DNA of 64,000 bases from Caldanaerobius polysaccharolyticus DSM 13641 (lineage in GTDB: Bacteria > Bacillota > Thermoanaerobacteria > Thermoanaerobacterales > Caldanaerobiaceae): the NCBI RefSeq assembly GCF_000427425.1, contig NZ_KE386495.1, positions 326,554 to 390,553 on the forward strand. Direction: 5' to 3'. The notes below the pieces were generated by a model that ran no database searches, was not told the origin of the DNA, and saw nothing but the letters and a program-made list of their open reading frames with translations. The position numbers and the translations under genes were made by a program. Below, in pieces: positions 6,399 to 14,999 of this stretch (positions are counted from its first letter, which is position 1; every line of letters begins with the position of its first letter).

Positions 6399-6486
6399 TG
6401 CCGGAGACCGGAATCGAACCGGTACGAGTCTTTTAGGACCCGCAGGATTTTAAGTCCTGTGCGTCTGCCAGTTCCGCCACTCCGGC
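6399..6486 (-). tRNA. tRNA-Leu (TAA)
   Basis: This is a class II tRNA with a long variable arm. The acceptor is GCCGGAG with CTCCGGC, the anticodon loop CTTAAAA, and the T arm ACCGG-TTCGATT-CCGGT. The discriminator is A. Confidence 0.92.
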
Positions 6487-6531
6487 AAACCTCAACGACG
6501 ATATATATTATATATCCTTCTACATACTTTG

Positions 6532-7461
6532 TCAAGACATATTTTCAACTATTAGACCTTCTAGGTTATCCCATTCGCTAACTATAAGCTGGCTCAATCC
6601 CAACAGCTCCATCACTTTGAATAGTATTGCAGTACCTGCCACGATTATATCTGCCCTCTTAGCATATAACCCCTTTATATGCCTTCTCTCTTCTTCCTTC
6701 ATCTTCAACAGCAAATCGAGTATACTACATACTTTATCATATGTCAAGGTATAACCGTGAATTTTCTGGGGATCATAAACCTCCAGTTTCTGGTCTACTG
6801 CTGCCAGTGACGTCACAGTGCCACCTACTCCTACAGCCATAACTCCTTTGACGTCAATCAATTCTTTTAAAGACGACGACAGAGGGCAAAGGTTGGACTC
6901 GATGTCTTGAAATAAATCTTTTACGTCTTCTCTTTTCGCAGCGGAAACCACGCCATATCGCTCAGTCAACCTTACAGCCCCTATATTGACGCTGTGCCTG
7001 TATTTTATCTGTCCGCTTTTTCCCCAGGTAAACTCCGTGCTACCGCCGCCAATATCAACAATCAAAAGGGATACTCCGGCTTTTTCTACTTTTACGCCAG
7101 CTTGCACTCCTTTATAAGCCAGCTCAGCTTCCCTTTCTCCTGATATCACCTCAACTTCAATACCTGCTTTGTCCCACATTTCCTGAAATAGCACATCTCT
7201 ATTTGCTGCGTCCCTTACAGCACTGGTTGCTATAGCTATTATTTTATCGCAACCATAAGACATGGCTATTTTTTTAAAATCCACCACAGCATCAACAGTC
7301 CTGCGTATGGCATCTATATTTAAGGTACCGGTGTGATCCACACCAGTACCCAATCTCGTCGTATTTATGCCTTTATATATCCTAATCAATCCGTTTTTGC
7401 CATTATCTGCTATTAGCAGCCTCACAGAATTGGTCCCTATATCAATACAACCAAACCTCAT
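6532..7461 (-). CDS. ppx: Exopolyphosphatase / pppGpp phosphohydrolase family (Ppx/GppA)
   Basis: The 309-residue protein has the ASKHA fold. Phosphate motif 1 is IDIGTNSVRLLI at the N-terminus, phosphate motif 2 is DIGGGSTEF near residue 135, and VISGEREAELAY lies between them. Family members remove terminal phosphate from polyphosphate or pppGpp. At about 310 residues it is the short, two-domain form without the HD-like C-terminal domain. GAGGTGG precedes the start. It is the last gene of the leftward cluster that begins near mazG. Polyphosphatase and GppA activities cannot be separated by sequence. Confidence 0.88.
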   Translation of the reverse strand: MRFGCIDIGTNSVRLLIADNGKNGLIRIYKGINTTRLGTGVDHTGTLNIDAIRRTVDAVVDFKKIAMSYGCDKIIAIATSAVRDAANRDVLFQEMWDKAGIEVEVISGEREAELAYKGVQAGVKVEKAGVSLLIVDIGGGSTEFTWGKSGQIKYRHSVNIGAVRLTERYGVVSAAKREDVKDLFQDIESNLCPLSSSLKELIDVKGVMAVGVGGTVTSLAAVDQKLEVYDPQKIHGYTLTYDKVCSILDLLLKMKEEERRHIKGLYAKRADIIVAGTAILFKVMELLGLSQLIVSEWDNLEGLIVENMS

Positions 7462-7488
7462 CTGCCACCTCTATATAAACAAACATCA

Positions 7489-7920
7489 TTATCTTTCTAC
7501 CATTTTATTAAATCTACCTCTATATCCTCCGCCAGATCTCCTCCTGGAATCCTGGTTTTTCTTGAGCTGCTGTTGCCGCTCATCGCTATCCCTTAAAAAC
7601 TTGGCTAACCTGTCTTCAAAGGACATATTGCTCGACCTGTCGCGATTCCATTCTATTTCCTGTGGTCTGGACGATTTTTTTAATTCTGCGTTTGCTTTTT
7701 TAATCGACAAGCTTATTTTGCCATCAGGACCGATAGATAGAATTTTGACCTTAACCTTATCCTTTTCTTTTAAATAATCTCTAACGTCTTTTACGTATCT
7801 ATCTGCGACTTCTGATATGTGTACCAGCCCTGTTTTGCCTTCTGGTAACTGGACAAATGCTCCGAAGCTTGTTATGTTAAGCACCGTCCCGTCAACCACT
7901 TTGCCTACTTCAATTGGCAT
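7489..7920 (-). CDS. yabR: S1-domain RNA-binding protein (YabR/GSP13-like)
   Basis: Residues 1-75 form one S1 OB-fold: VGKVVDGTVLNITSFGAFVQLPEGKTGLVHISE and the KVKILSI strand. The remaining 65 residues are basic and arginine-rich (SRRRSGGGYRGRF) and probably bind RNA without fixed structure. GGAGGA precedes the ATG. The position after divIC matches Bacillus yabR. Such proteins associate with ribosomes, but the precise role here is unknown. Confidence 0.85.
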   Translation of the reverse strand: MPIEVGKVVDGTVLNITSFGAFVQLPEGKTGLVHISEVADRYVKDVRDYLKEKDKVKVKILSIGPDGKISLSIKKANAELKKSSRPQEIEWNRDRSSNMSFEDRLAKFLRDSDERQQQLKKNQDSRRRSGGGYRGRFNKMVER

Positions 7921-7993
7921 AAATAAAAGATTCCTCCTTTATAGATTTATATTATTAATATTATAATACAAACTGTAAATTATAACAAGATGC

Positions 7994-8263
7994 TCACTTA
8001 TTGTTTATGTCTATATACACGGTCTGCCCTTTTTTAACAAGGCCCAGTTCATCGCTGGCTATCTTTTTTATAAAATCTATCGTTTTTGAATACCTTATCT
8101 CCTTTTGAAGCCTCTTATTTTCTTTTTTTGCCATTTCGATCTTGTTGTACATATCCTGATGCTCTCGGTTAAGCCTATTTATAGTGATCTGTTGTTGAAC
8201 AAAAGTGATCAATGTATAGGCTATGACACCATAAATCACCAGTTTGCCCTTATTCCACTTCAC
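7994..8263 (-). CDS. divIC: Septum formation initiator, DivIC/FtsL-like
   Basis: A GTG start at 8263 is preferred because AGAGAGGG lies nine bases upstream. A TTG three codons earlier abuts that site. The protein has a short basic N-terminus, one membrane span (VIYGVIAYTLITFV) and an external coiled coil (about residues 30-62). It ends in a conserved segment (IASDELGLVKKGQTVYIDI) typical of the DivIC/FtsB family. It should act in the divisome with FtsL and DivIB at mid-cell. The order yabP-yabQ-divIC-yabR is the usual Firmicute one. Confidence 0.88.
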   Translation of the reverse strand: MKWNKGKLVIYGVIAYTLITFVQQQITINRLNREHQDMYNKIEMAKKENKRLQKEIRYSKTIDFIKKIASDELGLVKKGQTVYIDINNK

Positions 8264-8331
8264 CTGAAACAACCCTCTCTATACCGAAATCTTTTTTAAT
8301 AGAGATATTCGACAATCAGGCTTAAAACCCT

Positions 8332-8760
8332 CTATTTTTTTCTGAAATTTAACAAATTTTTAACCCAGATTATCCCACCTACTGCCCCATTGTACGCTGA
8401 CATAAAAGGATATGACACAATCCTAAAAAAAACCATCGCACCGCGCTTTAAAGCCCTAAGCATCTTAACGGAAATTCTTAAAAAGATATAGCTAAAAAGC
8501 CTCATGTAAATATAAAAACCGGTTATAAAGCCCAGAAAAGTGTAAAACCTGAGCTCAGCGTAATTGGCGAGAAATATCACCGAAAACACAAACAGCGAAC
8601 AGATCACCCAGAAAAGGGCATCTTCTATGTACGTCGCCCTTTTTTTAGGCTTAAACACCCTTCGGAATACCCTGTAGATGTCGTAAAAAAGGCCTAAAAA
8701 AATGCCGCCATACATGCATATTAAAAAAACCAATATCTGATTCGCTATGCTTCCTTCCAT
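8332..8760 (-). CDS. yabQ: Spore cortex biosynthesis membrane protein YabQ
   Basis: The 142 residues contain several hydrophobic spans near the N-terminus (QILVFLICMYGGIFLGLFYDIYR, then ALFWVICSLFVFSVIFLANY and a third). A conserved FYDIYRVFRR segment follows the first span. YabQ is a sporulation membrane protein needed for cortex formation in Bacillus. The position directly after yabP supports the call. The C-terminal 35 residues are basic and variable. Confidence 0.85.
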   Translation of the reverse strand: MEGSIANQILVFLICMYGGIFLGLFYDIYRVFRRVFKPKKRATYIEDALFWVICSLFVFSVIFLANYAELRFYTFLGFITGFYIYMRLFSYIFLRISVKMLRALKRGAMVFFRIVSYPFMSAYNGAVGGIIWVKNLLNFRKK

Positions 8761-8784
8761 AATACCACTCCAACACCTTCATCT

Positions 8785-8822
8785 AATAGAAAAACCCCCT
8801 TTTAAAAACAAGGAGGTAAGGT
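8785..8822 (-). terminator. Possible terminator between yabP and yabQ (weak)
   Basis: On the minus strand ACCTCCTT and AAGGGGGT can pair around an A/T loop, followed by TTTTTC. The stem contains a G-U pair. It may only attenuate, since the yab genes are usually co-transcribed. Confidence 0.35.
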
Positions 8823-8823
8823 G

Positions 8824-9093
8824 TTACCTAAACATTTTGCTCAATAAACCTCTGCTCTGGCCTTTAATATTCTCTTTATTGGTATAATTTAGGCTTATTA
8901 TGGTGCCTTCAATCACAAGCTCCCCTTCGTCCAGGTTTAGCTTGTTTATATGCAAATCCTTGCCTTTTATAGCTAATCCTCCCAGGTTTGTAGAGAGGTT
9001 GACGCTGTCGTCGTTAAAGCTCATAACTTCCACAACCCCGCTTATTTTAGCTTTCTGGCGTCCTTCTATGAATACATTGTGAGGCGCATCCAT
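8824..9093 (-). CDS. yabP: Sporulation protein YabP
   Basis: The 89-residue protein matches the YabP/YqfC family: HNVFIEGRQKAKISGVVEVMSFND, then NLGGLAIKGKDLHINKL and a final strand GTIISLNY. The family is all-beta and acts during sporulation, being required for proper cortex and coat maturation. AAGGTGAT lies before the start. yabQ follows downstream and the S4-domain gene lies upstream. Confidence 0.88.
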   Translation of the reverse strand: MDAPHNVFIEGRQKAKISGVVEVMSFNDDSVNLSTNLGGLAIKGKDLHINKLNLDEGELVIEGTIISLNYTNKENIKGQSRGLLSKMFR

Positions 9094-9153
9094 GCCTAAT
9101 CACCTTCTTACCCTGTCTAGTATAATATATGCAGGGCGGAAGAAGTTATGACT

Positions 9154-9393
9154 CTACAACATCTTATACATCTCACCAGCATTTTCTTTTAGCACATGCT
9201 CCTGTACCTGGGTTACCATTACTTTAACCGTCCTGGTGCCCAGTTGCAATTCAATCACATCTCCCACTTGCACATCCGTTCCGGCCTTCGCTACTTTTCC
9301 ATTTACCAAAACGCGCCCTTCATCGCAGGCCTCTTTTGCCACTGTCCTGCGCTTTATCAACCTCGAAACCTTAAGGTATTTATCTAACCTCAT
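9154..9393 (-). CDS. yabO: S4-domain RNA-binding protein (YabO/Hsp15-like)
   Basis: This is a single S4 domain: MRLDKYLKVSRLIKRRTVAKEACDEGRVLVNGKVAKAG with LNG-type turn residues. The start at 9393 is preferred because the family begins with MRLDKYLK. The upstream ATG at 9408 would add five unusual residues. In Bacillus the homologue is linked to recycling of stalled 50S subunits (RqcP). That role is plausible here but rests on homology. Confidence 0.87.
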   Translation of the reverse strand: MRLDKYLKVSRLIKRRTVAKEACDEGRVLVNGKVAKAGTDVQVGDVIELQLGTRTVKVMVTQVQEHVLKENAGEMYKML

Positions 9394-9422
9394 ACGCCAC
9401 CACCGCATCCCATAAATCTAAT

Positions 9423-9449
9423 AAAAAAATCAGGTCGCGCGACCCGATT
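9423..9449 (-). terminator. Rho-independent terminator after hup
   Basis: A GC-rich hairpin (ATCGGGTCGCGCGACCTGAT on the minus strand) is followed by a run of T. It overlaps the end of the HU gene. Confidence 0.8.
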
Positions 9450-9450
9450 T

Positions 9451-9723
9451 TTATTTAACTCTTTCTTTGAGCAATTTACCAGCTTTAAACACGGGAGCCT
9501 TTGAAGCAGGTATCATAATCTCCTCTTTTGTCTGGGGATTTATACCCTTGCGCTCAGCTCTTTCTCTGACCTCAAAGGTCCCAAAGCCCACCAGCTGTAT
9601 TTTGTCTCCCTTTTCCAGGGCTTCAATAACCGTCTCTATAAAAGCATCCAATGCTTTCTCAGCGTCTTTTTTAGTAAGCTCGCTTTTTTCTGCAATGCTT
9701 GAAACTACATCTGCCTTATTCAC
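9451..9723 (-). CDS. hup: HU-family DNA-binding protein
   Basis: The 90-residue protein is a standard HU: MNKADVVSSIAEKSELTKKDAEKAL (dimer helices), GFGTFEVRERAERKGINPQTKEEI (beta arm) and PVFKAGKLLKERV at the end. It binds DNA non-specifically as a dimer and organises the nucleoid. It lies between mazG and yabO, as in many Clostridia, and has its own terminator. AGGGAGG precedes the start. Confidence 0.97.
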   Translation of the reverse strand: MNKADVVSSIAEKSELTKKDAEKALDAFIETVIEALEKGDKIQLVGFGTFEVRERAERKGINPQTKEEIMIPASKAPVFKAGKLLKERVK

Positions 9724-9809
9724 CTTAAAACCTCCCTATTTCGTATTTTATAAATAGTTTCTTGCATTAATATATTCTGCAAAAAATCGCAAAATCCTGC
9801 TTTTTAAAG

Positions 9810-11282
9810 CTATTTTTGATCATCCTCTTGCAAATTATGCGATTTTGCTTCGTTCCATAGAGCATCCATCTCCGATAAACTCATGTCCTGTACAGATTTT
9901 CCCTTCTCTGCCGCTTTCTTTTCTATATAGCTAAACCTGCTTATAAACTTTTCTATAGTGCCAGTGAGAGCCTGTTCTGGTTCTACTTTTAAAAACCTAG
10001 ACACATTTACACACGCAAACAGCACATCGCCCATTTCTTCTACAATTTTTTCCCTGTCTCCTGATTTATATACCTCCTTTAACTCGTTTATCTCCTCATA
10101 GAGCTTGTCCATCGCATCTTCTACCTTATCCCAATCAAAACCTACTTTAGCCGCCTTGTGTTGCACTTTATAGCTTCTCATAAGCGCCGGCAGCTCCTTA
10201 GGTATATCTTTCAATATCTGAGTAGTTGAAGTATACCCTTTTTCCCCTTTTTTTATTTCATCCCAATTGCTTAAAACTTCATCGGTACCGCTGACTTTCA
10301 CGCCAGAAAAGATGTGGGGATGTCTCAGGATCATTTTGCTGCATACGCCATTTATAACATCGCCGATGTCAAATAACCCCTCTTCTTCAGCTATCCTAGA
10401 ATGAAAGACCACCTGAAACAATACGTCTCCCAGCTCCTCCTGAAGCTTACCAGGGTCTTTTTTGTTGATAGCTTCTATAACCTCATAGCATTCTTCAATG
10501 AGGTATTGTTTTAAACTCTCATGGGTCTGTTCCCTGTCCCATGGACACCCGCCTTCACCCCTTAACCTCTCCATTATACCCACAAGGTCTCTAAAATCAT
10601 AGGGCGATGAAGAAGCAGGAGGTATGTAAATGCACGTCAGGTGATCAATGTCTTTTTGCATATCCAGTTGGAACAATTTAATTCTCCTTACCGACTCCTG
10701 TTTAGGTATCCCCGCCGACCTGACGAACATGATGTCCTGTTCAGGATCATACACCTTCATAAGTTTTAATTTGATGTCTGAAGCCACCAACGCATCGTAC
10801 ACCTGTGTTATTATATTACCGCAAGAGCGGTCAGGCATCTGCGACCCCAAAGAGAGACCATCGATAATCTTCAAGCCGTTTACAGGATCGTACTTTACAG
10901 CTGTAATAACAGCATCTATAAAGCTAACAGCAGAATGTATACATACGTTTATACCTTTTTTCTGTGCTAAATTCATCAAGTGCTCTACAGATTTCTCAGC
11001 TATAAGGGGATGCCCTGGAACAGCGTAAGCCACTTTTTTACCACTCAGTACCTTCTCTATGAGAAAATCAGCAATTTTTATGTACACTTGCTCAAAGGAA
11101 TCACTGCTGTCGTACAAAAAATCGAAGGTCTCGTACTTAAACCCGTTTTTGTCCAACCACTCCGCAGAAGGGTGCCTTTTAGTCCTCAAGTAAATTTCGT
11201 CCGACCACTTCAAAACCTCTTCCGTTTGCTTCGTAATAAAACTTTCGTTTCCAGGGCCCAACCCTACTACATTAATCTCCAT
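9810..11282 (-). CDS. mazG: Tetrapyrrole methylase-MazG fusion, nucleotide pyrophosphohydrolase (YabN)
   Basis: The 490-residue protein has two parts. Residues 1-215 form a SAM-dependent tetrapyrrole-methylase-like domain (VVGLGPGNESFITKQ, YAVPGHPL). Residues 225-480 hold two MazG units, each with its acidic helices (EECYEVIEAI...EELGDVLFQVVFH and EEINELKEVY...EEMGDVLFACVN). MazG hydrolyses NTPs to NMPs and pyrophosphate and is thought to clear aberrant nucleotides. The methylase-like domain has no known substrate. The full-length fusion is normal for Firmicutes. Confidence 0.93.
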   Translation of the reverse strand: MEINVVGLGPGNESFITKQTEEVLKWSDEIYLRTKRHPSAEWLDKNGFKYETFDFLYDSSDSFEQVYIKIADFLIEKVLSGKKVAYAVPGHPLIAEKSVEHLMNLAQKKGINVCIHSAVSFIDAVITAVKYDPVNGLKIIDGLSLGSQMPDRSCGNIITQVYDALVASDIKLKLMKVYDPEQDIMFVRSAGIPKQESVRRIKLFQLDMQKDIDHLTCIYIPPASSSPYDFRDLVGIMERLRGEGGCPWDREQTHESLKQYLIEECYEVIEAINKKDPGKLQEELGDVLFQVVFHSRIAEEEGLFDIGDVINGVCSKMILRHPHIFSGVKVSGTDEVLSNWDEIKKGEKGYTSTTQILKDIPKELPALMRSYKVQHKAAKVGFDWDKVEDAMDKLYEEINELKEVYKSGDREKIVEEMGDVLFACVNVSRFLKVEPEQALTGTIEKFISRFSYIEKKAAEKGKSVQDMSLSEMDALWNEAKSHNLQEDDQK

Positions 11283-11330
11283 ACGACATCACCGCTTATT
11301 ATTTTACTACCATTTACTTTTAAAGACAAC

Positions 11331-11355
11331 AAAAAAGACCTGGAGAAGACCAGAT
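11331..11355 (-). terminator. Terminator after the 367-aa gene
   Basis: ATCTGG and CCAGGT pair (one wobble) around a six-base loop, followed by CTTTTTT on the minus strand. The stem begins at the stop codon of the upstream gene. Confidence 0.6.
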
Positions 11356-12458
11356 CAATCGTAATCCCTAAACAAAGGAGGCGGGGTAGGCTTAAGCGGT
11401 ACCGCTATCTGTCCTGTCAGCGCGTCAATGTGCATCAACCAGTACCCATCTGCGTCGTACTCCATCCGCTGGCCTTTTGCAGGTCTCCAGCAGACAAACC
11501 CCGTAAGGCCTCCATAAGGTTGATCAAAGGCGTTAAATTTGCCCGGCATAGCGTAAACTATGTATTTTACTTTATTGTCTTGGAAAGCTAATCCCATCAA
11601 GTAGTGATCCTTATCAAAAGCGTAGCCATTTTCCACCTTCCACCATCTATAACCATCCAAACTCTCTTCGAAGGGCTGTACCTCCTGTAAATGGGATATT
11701 ATATTGCTTATGTACTCTTTTAAACTTCGTATATACTGGCTTTCCTCAGGAGCTCCAGTATCCTTTAATTCCAGAGACTCCGCTATATTTTTAGCCTCTC
11801 CTGTATCAGCGTGATGATCTCCTTCGCCCTTTTCTTTTTCGTCTTTATCGCTTTCTTGCGCCTCATCTTCCTCAGCCTTTTCCTCTATCGTCTTTTCTTC
11901 TATCTCCTTTTCCTCTAAAGTTTCTTCTTCCATAGTCTCTTTTTCTACGGTTTCCTCTGCCTCTTGTGTATCTTCTAAAGGCTTTGGCGGTGAATCCTCT
12001 ACCTCCGGATTTTCTTGTTCTGGCTGTGAAAGCTCTGATTCCTCAGTGGCAATCATTTCTTTCCAGTTCCTGTAGCTATCGTCCATGATGCCCACCAGCG
12101 GCGTTATCAATCCACCGCCCAGTCTATCCACCGCAATGGCACACACCTTTAAGTCGTTCAGCCCAATCCCTTTTCCTTCAATGTCATCGGGATCAAAAAT
12201 CCACTGAGAAATGCACCTGCCCATATCGTCCACTTTTAAATCGCCCATATCGATCACAGAAGGAATATTATCTTTAAAGCCCACAAGCATTCCTCTATAT
12301 GAAAAATCCACCGGCTGTCTCAGGCCTGTCACGTATATGGTAACCCTACCCCTATTGCCAAACCTCTCAAACTTAAAAAAACCGTCAGCTTCTCCCCCGT
12401 CTACACAATACGCCCTATCATCCGGCTTTAAAACCACAAAAAATCTCTTAAAAAGCAT
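11355..12458 (-). CDS. Conserved clostridial protein with Glu-rich linker, 367 aa
   Basis: The start at 12458 (MLFKRFFVVLKPDD) is chosen for GGAGGG eight bases upstream. An ATG at 12515 has no site. Residues 1-130 form a compact beta-rich domain (YCVDGGEADGFFKFERFGNRGRV). Residues 140-245 are very acidic with repeated EE-TIEE-type runs and should be unfolded. Residues 250-367 form a second domain (YRWWKVENGYAF, DHYLMGLAF, GKFNAFDQPYGGLTGF). No signal peptide is seen. Similar two-domain proteins occur beside ksgA in Clostridia. A spore-related role is possible but not shown. Confidence 0.75.
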   Translation of the reverse strand: MLFKRFFVVLKPDDRAYCVDGGEADGFFKFERFGNRGRVTIYVTGLRQPVDFSYRGMLVGFKDNIPSVIDMGDLKVDDMGRCISQWIFDPDDIEGKGIGLNDLKVCAIAVDRLGGGLITPLVGIMDDSYRNWKEMIATEESELSQPEQENPEVEDSPPKPLEDTQEAEETVEKETMEEETLEEKEIEEKTIEEKAEEDEAQESDKDEKEKGEGDHHADTGEAKNIAESLELKDTGAPEESQYIRSLKEYISNIISHLQEVQPFEESLDGYRWWKVENGYAFDKDHYLMGLAFQDNKVKYIVYAMPGKFNAFDQPYGGLTGFVCWRPAKGQRMEYDADGYWLMHIDALTGQIAVPLKPTPPPLFRDYD

Positions 12459-12526
12459 ACCTGCTCCCTCCTCACAATATAAGGTATGCTGGTCCTTGCT
12501 AAATATATATGGCATACCTTATACTT

Positions 12527-13324
12527 TTAGAACAGGAGCTGTTCAAGCTTGTTAGACAGACAGGCAAACTGATACAGGCTGAGGGTTTCTGCTCTTGCCC
12601 CTGGATCTATACCGCACTCCACAATAACCTTTCGCAATACATTTTTGTCGCCTGCGATATTTCCGTACAAGGCGTTTAATAGCGTCTTTCTCCTGCTGGA
12701 AAAAGCGGCTCTGACCACCTTAAAAAAATTCTCTTCATTTACATCCACAAGGGGCTTTTCTCTCATGCGCATTCTCACCACCACAGAGTCCACCGCTGGT
12801 TGGGGCTTAAAGCATTCCCTGGGAACCTCCAGTACCAACTCGGGAATGGCGTTGTATTGAACAGCGATGGAAAGCGCGCCATAATCTTTACTTCCCGGCA
12901 CCGCTACGATTCTCCTGCCTACTTCTTTTTGGACCATGACTACTACCTTGTCGATTTTAGCCCGAAATTCCATTAGGCGCATGATTATAGGCGTGGTGAT
13001 ATAGTAAGGTAGATTGGCTACCACCGCAAACTGCCCTTCAAAAAAATCATCTAGATTGACATTCATTATGTTTCCCCAAACCAACACCACATTTTCCCTT
13101 TGTTCCATCCGCTCTTTTAATCGGTTGTACAATCGACGGTCTAATTCTACAGCTACCAACCTTTTTGCAACGTCAGCAAGCTTAAAAGTGAGAGCACCAG
13201 TTCCCGGTCCAATCTCCAGGACATCCCGACCTTTTACATCAGCTTCTCTCACAATAGCGTTAGCGATAGCATCATCTATGAGAAAGTTTTGTCCTAATCT
13301 CTTTTGTGGCTTTATTTTCGCCAT
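12527..13324 (-). CDS. rsmA: 16S rRNA (adenine1518/1519-N6,N6)-dimethyltransferase
   Basis: The 265-residue KsgA protein has KPQKRLGQNFLID at its start, the SAM-binding loop EIGPGTGALTFKLA, and the catalytic NLPYYITTPI. It ends in a helical C-terminal domain (FSSRRKTLLNAL). It dimethylates two adenines in helix 45 of 16S rRNA late in 30S assembly. It follows ribonuclease M5 with a short gap, the standard Firmicute pair. Confidence 0.96.
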   Translation of the reverse strand: MAKIKPQKRLGQNFLIDDAIANAIVREADVKGRDVLEIGPGTGALTFKLADVAKRLVAVELDRRLYNRLKERMEQRENVVLVWGNIMNVNLDDFFEGQFAVVANLPYYITTPIIMRLMEFRAKIDKVVVMVQKEVGRRIVAVPGSKDYGALSIAVQYNAIPELVLEVPRECFKPQPAVDSVVVRMRMREKPLVDVNEENFFKVVRAAFSSRRKTLLNALYGNIAGDKNVLRKVIVECGIDPGARAETLSLYQFACLSNKLEQLLF

Positions 13325-13334
13325 AGCGCACCTC

Positions 13335-13868
13335 TCAATTAATGTGGTCCAATGCCTTCATAAATTCTTCTCTTGATATGTCGTACATATTTAACCTCTT
13401 TAAAAATTGGCTGGCGTTGGCATAACCTATGCCCAAAATGCATCCGACCTTTGCCCGCCTCACAGCAGCACAATGATTACCTACAAGCCCTGCGTCTATC
13501 ATATCTTCCATTGTAAATACTTCCTTCCTATCTACCCTCCGAACCCTCGCTCTTTCTAGCGCCTTAATAATGCTCTCAGGTGAGGCATTTTCTACCCCTA
13601 TGTCGCCATTTAAAGTCGCTTCGTCTCTGGGTATAAAGGCATGTCTTACGCCTTTTACCAGCGACGATATCTTTTTCCTGATCATCTCGCCGGCGTGATC
13701 GGGGTCTGTCAATACGATTACCCCTCTTTTTTTTTGAGCTGTCCGTATCAGCTGAATTGTCTCTTTACTCAGCCTGAAGCCTCCGGTAACAATAACATCT
13801 GTATCCACTGCTCTTTTAACAGCGCTTAAATCATCTCTTCCCTCTACTACAATCACTTCTTTTAACAT
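13335..13868 (-). CDS. rnmV: Ribonuclease M5
   Basis: The 177-residue protein has an N-terminal Toprim domain: VVEGRDDLSAVKRAVD (catalytic Glu), VIVLTDPDHAGEMIRKKI (DxD-type metal site). A C-terminal domain that recognises 5S rRNA follows. It trims the 5S rRNA precursor with help from ribosomal protein L18. It is followed by rsmA, as in Bacillus. Confidence 0.95.
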   Translation of the reverse strand: MLKEVIVVEGRDDLSAVKRAVDTDVIVTGGFRLSKETIQLIRTAQKKRGVIVLTDPDHAGEMIRKKISSLVKGVRHAFIPRDEATLNGDIGVENASPESIIKALERARVRRVDRKEVFTMEDMIDAGLVGNHCAAVRRAKVGCILGIGYANASQFLKRLNMYDISREEFMKALDHIN

Positions 13869-13889
13869 GTCAACCGCCTCCAGAAGCCA

Positions 13890-14834
13890 TTATTTCAGGA
13901 TATACACCTTTACCAGCCGGCGACCATAGCGTTGTGCCTTTTCAGGCTCAGTAAAATATAGGTCTATTTTATTACCTACTATAGCGCTCCCTGTGTCGGC
14001 AGCTAACGCATAGCCATATCCTTCGACGTACAACCTGGTCCCCAAAGGTATAACAGAAGGATCTACCGCCGCAACCCCAGGCCTTGCCTTTATCCCTAAA
14101 GCCGTTATACCATAGCCTCTATCTCCTGGGGATTTACCTGTATCGCTATAACTGCAACTGTACGCTGTAGCTTCCATGGTCATAACCCTTGAGTACCTAA
14201 TCGTCTCACCTCTGGAAGTTGTAATCATCCCTATAGTGCCCACAGCTATCACTTTGCTTATGGGAGCTTTAATCACTTTTTCTTCCAGCAAAGTACGAGC
14301 TATTTCTTTACCGTCCTTCAATATCACCTTGTACTTTAATTGTTTTTTGCCCTGTTGCCCTTCCTGAATAACCTTTGATTTACCTACTTCCAACCTAGTC
14401 GTATAACTCTTTTTCACATCAAAAGGAACATCTTTTACCTCAGTAACAATGCGTTCATCAACCCTGTATATCCTTATGGTTTCACCTGATTTAACGATTT
14501 CCCATAAAGAGGGTTTGACTTCATCCTTATTCCCAATCTTTATCCCAGCCTGTTTTATTATGTCTGCCACAAATTTTTTATCAGTTGATGTCTTTATTTT
14601 TTTGTTACCAATCTGTATGTTTACCCACTTAAGCTGTAAGTCAGGGTTGCCAAAAAGCCTTTGATTTATCCTGGCCAGCTGATTTCGGGGGATATTATAT
14701 ACAACAGCATTTTTAAACAATAGCTTTTTCCATCCGCTATTTTCCCTGACACGCGCTCTAAATAAAAAAGGCATCCAAACCAATGCAATAGCTATAGCAG
14801 TTACAAAGAGGTACCACCTCTTTTTCACTACCAC
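13890..14834 (-). CDS. yabE: G5 and 3D domain cell-wall protein (YabE/Rpf-like)
   Basis: A GTG start at 14834 is placed seven bases after AAAGGAGG. An ATG at 14852 lies within that signal. One signal-anchor (YLFVTAIAIALVWMPFLF) is followed by DUF348-type repeats and a G5 domain (about residues 145-200). The C-terminal 3D domain (ATAYSCSYSDTGKSPGDRGYGITALG, then VDPSVIPLGTRLYVEGYG and DTGSAI) has the three conserved Asp. 3D domains resemble lytic transglycosylase MltA, so a peptidoglycan-cleaving role in germination or resuscitation is likely. Confidence 0.88.
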   Translation of the reverse strand: MVVKKRWYLFVTAIAIALVWMPFLFRARVRENSGWKKLLFKNAVVYNIPRNQLARINQRLFGNPDLQLKWVNIQIGNKKIKTSTDKKFVADIIKQAGIKIGNKDEVKPSLWEIVKSGETIRIYRVDERIVTEVKDVPFDVKKSYTTRLEVGKSKVIQEGQQGKKQLKYKVILKDGKEIARTLLEEKVIKAPISKVIAVGTIGMITTSRGETIRYSRVMTMEATAYSCSYSDTGKSPGDRGYGITALGIKARPGVAAVDPSVIPLGTRLYVEGYGYALAADTGSAIVGNKIDLYFTEPEKAQRYGRRLVKVYILK

Positions 14835-14860
14835 CTCATCCCCTCCTTTCATTGCCCTAT

Positions 14861-14889
14861 ATTTTAACCTAAAAAAAAATTTGTGTCAA
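14861..14889 (-). promoter_or_regulatory. Sigma-A promoter for the yabE-rnmV-rsmA operon
   Basis: On the minus strand TTGACA (14884-14889) and TAAAAT (14861-14866) are 17 bases apart. The -10 lies about 26 bases upstream of the yabE start. Confidence 0.8.
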
Positions 14890-14957
14890 ATTGTGTATCA
14901 TTTAAAAATATGCTATTATAATATTATGCGATAATTATACCAAAATATACGCTGATT

Positions 14958-14990
14958 GTAAAAAATAGAGAGGTTACCCTCTCTGTTTTT
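14958..14990. terminator. Bidirectional terminator
   Basis: AGAGAGG (14967-14973) and CCTCTCT (14978-14984) pair around four bases, with T runs on both sides. It ends the minus-strand transcript of the Met-rich gene. Confidence 0.75.
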
Positions 14991-14999
14991 AATACTATC

